DNA of 64,000 nucleotides from Anaspis maculata (lineage: Eukaryota; Arthropoda; Insecta; Coleoptera; Scraptiidae): contig OX421964.1 of the NCBI GenBank assembly GCA_949128115.1, positions 35,952,177 through 36,016,176 on the forward strand. The letters are read 5' to 3'. This document shows positions 62,101-64,000 of this stretch, piece after piece; position 1 is the first letter of the stretch, and each line of letters opens with the position of its first letter. Made by a program: the position numbers and the translations under genes. A model generated the notes under the pieces. That model had not been told where the DNA came from and ran no database searches. It saw nothing but the letters and a program-made list of their open reading frames with translations.

Positions 62101-63548
62101 TATCAGAAACTCCGGAAGAAACTTTGACAAAATTAGAGTAAAAAAGTAGCAAATTGGTACCTTATTCAATTTATATTTTCGGGGCTGGATAGCTAGTCCA
62201 ATATCTTTGGCAGGTATTTCTTTGGCTTTCTGTTCTGTTACTCTATTGAACAGTTCTACGAAGGGCGATATGAATCACTTTGAAGTGTCTATACCAGAAA
62301 AAGCCTATTTTTCTGTGTTAAATACAGGTTGGTCCGACAATTTTACCGATTTTTTCCTATGTATATGCAAGCTTTCATACCCAAATTTGCTGCTTTACAG
62401 TTTTCCATTAAGAAATATAATAATGCACTCACTGAGAAATGAGCATGTAAAATTGGGTGGGTACATGGGAAATTAGGTAGGTACCTGATCTAAACGCCCG
62501 TTGGCAAGCATAATCATAATAACTGTTAGCTTGGTTCAAGTTCAAGAACTTTTTTGGCCATCCTAAAGGAAGCTTCTTAGATTAAAGAACTGTCCGATAC
62601 CTAGAGATTATCCACGGAAAGGTCAAATGAGTTTCACCTTCAAAAAGTTCAATGGCAATTTTTTCCGTTCATCAACGAAAGCGCGAAAATGATCGGAGAA
62701 AAACAAACTCACGCAATCAAGTGAAAGGCTTATAACGTATGTATATGCTCGCCGGCACAGATTTTCATTTGTTTCATTAAAAATGCATTATCTCATGCAA
62801 AAAACTCTTTGAAAAATTGGAACACCCAACTAAGTGTCATTTGGGTACTTACTATTGACCTCTAAATCCTAAATTCCACACTTTTTCAAGGTAACTATAA
62901 TATCTCTATATGAATCTTACTTATAAGAGTATCCGCCGTATCCTGAGGTATCACTGTCGTATCGGGTAATGTAAGCGTCTCTGTACTGGTTGTTGTACTG
63001 ATTCTGGTTATTGTACTGATTCTGGTTGTATTGATCCTGGTTGTATTGATCCTGGTTGTACTGATCCTGCGGCCTGGCTTGGGTGCAGGCCAAAATGGAA
63101 CAGAAAATGAAAAGCTGAAAATCACAAACGAAAAACATGAGAAAGCATTTAAGACTGCGGAAACGAAAGTTACGTATATTATCATTACGGTACATTAGTA
63201 AATGATCGTTTTATAAAACTAAAAGGTCGATCTTCACATGCGGGACCACGTTATGCAACAATATTCTGATCCTTGTGTGGATGTTAATTGATTATCTATG
63301 TATCTGCTTAGCAAATACATGCAGTTACAAAAATTATCACTTCACTAATCACTACTAAACACAACACCACAAACATCCCCATAGGTGGGTACAGAGAGAA
63401 GCGCGCAAAGAAAACCCGATTGCGATTGAGAGTGAAAATTAGAAAGGCTGCGATAAATTATATACAGAAAAAAATGGATCTGAATCGTTTGAAAGTGAAT
63501 TTGGAATCGTTTGAAAGTGAATTGGGATGTAGTACTTACGGTCCACAT
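49939..63548 (-). CDS. RR-1 cuticular protein B, three exons, giant intron
   Basis: A secreted chitin-binding cuticle protein, paralogue of gene A. Exons on the minus strand are 63540-63548, 62921-63114 and 49939-50194: 459 nt, 152 aa, TAG stop. Phases (0, 2) equal those of gene A, and donor GTAAGA at 62920 and acceptor TTTTCCAG before 50194 are good. The protein is MWT + LFIFCSILACTQA signal peptide, then DQYNQ repeats, YRDAYITRY and an R&R-1 region (GSYSYVGPDGVTYTVEYIAD, ENGFQPAGEHIPP). The last 20 residues equal those of gene A. Intron 2 is 12,726 bp, against 101 bp in A. That exons 2 and 3 belong together is inferred from phase and homology. Confidence 0.88.
50522..51828. mobile_element. 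1.3 kb hAT-type element, 8-bp target duplication
   Basis: Ends CAGTGCCGTAACTAGG and CCTAGTTACGGCACTA are TIRs differing only at the first base. ATATCCTT is duplicated outside (50514-50521, 51829-51836). No transposase is visible. It lies in intron 2 of cuticle gene B. A CGCCGCAGG...GATAATA-type patch resembles one inside the 27657 element near 27905. Confidence 0.9.
51837..52637. other. Intron 2 of cuticle gene B, unremarkable part
   Basis: AT-rich sequence without exon or recognisable element. Confidence 0.5.
52640..53711. mobile_element. MITE family Y, copy 1 (TIR CCGGGTGATCATTTGAAAAC)
   Basis: TA-flanked. About 130 bp inverted arms share GTGATCATTTGAAAACTATC and AAAATCGACCTG. The interior has repeated CACCTAC-type and ATACATCAAATT(A/C)AA blocks in both orientations. 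A second copy stands at 58251-59477. Confidence 0.85.
54326..56042. mobile_element. 1.7 kb palindromic mariner-type element
   Basis: The TIR CACTGACGGACAAAATTAAC is found inverted, with small changes, at 56022-56042, and TA flanks both ends. This terminus is typical of Tc1/mariner-group elements. The arms run almost to the centre (about 55100-55165), so the element is a long hairpin. No intact transposase. Confidence 0.85.
56540..57990 (-). pseudogene. Decayed Ty3/Gypsy retrotransposon pol (RT-RNase H)
   Basis: On the minus strand, in several frames, the order of a Gypsy-type pol is visible: a QIVIVESKTG segment near 57640, a YMDD catalytic motif near 57330, a FLGHVIKE segment near 57190, then IVKPLSDLLKK and LHTDSSKEGYG (RNase H entry) in 56735-57121. 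A VVNDCSAL segment follows near 56660. Stops and frameshifts separate these parts and no LTRs, gag or integrase are seen. It is a dead fragment in intron 2 of cuticle gene B. Confidence 0.8.
58251..59477. mobile_element. MITE family Y, copy 2
   Basis: Same ends as 52640-53711 (CCGGGTGATCATTTGAAAAC), TA on both sides, same internal blocks. It is longer by about 150 bp because of the nested MITE at 58535-58681. Confidence 0.85.
58535..58681. mobile_element. 147-bp MITE nested in MITE family Y copy 2
   Basis: ACCTCGGGTTCCACCAAA and TTTGGTGGAACCCGAGGT are exact 18-bp TIRs, and the inner ATCAGCGTGATA is also inverted. Copy 1 of family Y lacks it, which gives an approximate empty site. Confidence 0.88.
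59483..59776. mobile_element. ~294-bp palindromic MITE
   Basis: ACCACAGTG and CACTGTGGTT ends. Arms share TTGTCAAAAAGTTCACAAAA-type and CATGACACTG/CAGTGTTATG-type stretches. It follows family Y copy 2 after five bases. Confidence 0.75.
59777..62920. other. Remainder of intron 2 of cuticle gene B
   Basis: Isolated TIR-like ends occur (TACAGGGTGTCGCATCAAC at 59828, ATCACCTTGTA near 59995, CAGGTTGTCCCA near 61624), but I cannot pair them convincingly. No exon, RNA gene or other element is supported. Confidence 0.45.
62921..63114 (-). CDS. Cuticle gene B exon 2 (signal peptide and Gln/Asn/Tyr repeats)
   Basis: Acceptor GATTTTCAG. It encodes LFIFCSILACTQARPQ, then several DQYNQ / NQYNN repeats, YRDAYITRYDSD and GGYSY, ending in phase 2 before GTAAGA. 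The repeats are an expanded version of the QQYNQQ segment of gene A. Confidence 0.9.
63540..63548 (-). CDS. Cuticle gene B exon 1 (MWT)
   Basis: Nine coding bases, ATG TGG ACC, then donor GTAAGT. The same size and sequence style as exon 1 of gene A (ATG TGG AAG, GTGAGT). The short exon is supported mainly by that parallel and by the promoter upstream. Confidence 0.8.
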
Positions 63549-63572
63549 GTCGTAAGTTTTATTCACATTAAA

Positions 63573-63633
63573 CCTGATGGTTGATTATGACGTTGTTTAT
63601 ATACCCACACCTGAATCTCACATCCCCACATTT
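63573..63633 (-). promoter_or_regulatory. Core promoter of cuticle gene B
   Basis: On the minus strand: AAATGTGGGGATG (63621-63633), TATATAAACA (63594-63603) and CCATCAGG initiator-like sequence near 63575. Spacing between the upstream motif and TATA is 18 bp, against 19 bp in gene A. AACAACGTCAT follows both TATA boxes. Confidence 0.7.
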
Positions 63634-64000
63634 CGTGCACGTGTATTTATACTTAAGTATGTTTGTGTATGTACCTCAAATCTAGTTACATGTCAAATGC
63701 AATTGGCAATTTCTTCTTCTTGCACAAATTCTCCCAATTTATCTAATTTGACCATAAAGATTTCTTTCACAACACACTCTTCTCCAACTTTGAAGAGCAT
63801 CATCAACTCATTGGCACATAAATGCCCATCATCAACCTGGTTGCAGTGTTTATTGCTGATTCATTGGCACGCTAAGCAATAATGAATGGGGCTATATTTT
63901 AATTTTTCGCAAATGATGTGATTTTATTCTTTTGGAAGACTGAACTTTTGAAGATCCAAATGTTTTTCTTTGGTAATAGCCATTCATAGGCTTTGGTTAT
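63634..64000. other. 5' flank of cuticle gene B
   Basis: No further gene or repeat recognised up to the window edge. Confidence 0.5.

Overview
The window is insect nuclear DNA: AT-rich, intron-bearing and crowded with transposon debris. I cannot fix the order. Composition and the many degenerate TAGGTACC-like stretches would fit a hemipteran or another TE-rich insect, but that is a guess.

About 5.2-22.1 kb, + strand: the 3' two thirds of the BTB-zinc-finger transcription factor gene abrupt (ab). Six constitutive coding exons (5260-5469, 5529-5742, 6295-6351, 14137-14413, 17223-17667, 18545-18871) splice in perfect phase into 509 codons plus a stop. The BTB exon lies upstream of the window. 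Between exons 3 and 4 sit two further exons (11903-12144, 13576-13865). Each has a phase-1 acceptor, a pair of C2H2 fingers and its own stop, so the locus appears to offer three alternative zinc-finger pairs. The ~3.2 kb 3'UTR carries three perfect 8-mer let-7 seed sites, matching the known let-7/abrupt regulation in Drosophila.

About 22.1-41 kb: repeat territory. A 5.9 kb pair of inverted blocks near 25.4-27.4 and 36.4-37.4 kb encloses a 6.6 kb hAT-type element (8-bp target duplication). That element contains degenerate tandem repeats and a 2.2 kb near-perfect palindrome inserted at TA. Several palindromic MITEs and two tRNA-derived SINE-like units are also present. In three cases a paralogous empty site in the same window dates or defines the insertion.

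About 41-63.6 kb, - strand: two tandem paralogous RR-1 cuticular protein genes of three exons each, 148 and 152 aa. The proximal gene is compact (41004-41817). The distal gene (49939-63548) has the same architecture, but its second intron has grown from ~0.1 kb to 12.7 kb by insertion of hAT-like and mariner-like MITEs and a decayed Ty3/Gypsy pol fragment. The two promoters share a TATA box, an initiator and an upstream GGGG-containing motif at nearly identical spacing. Between the two genes lie a LINE 3' end and several inverted-repeat elements, including a 1.4 kb palindrome.

No rRNA, functional tRNA, CRISPR or prokaryotic feature was seen.
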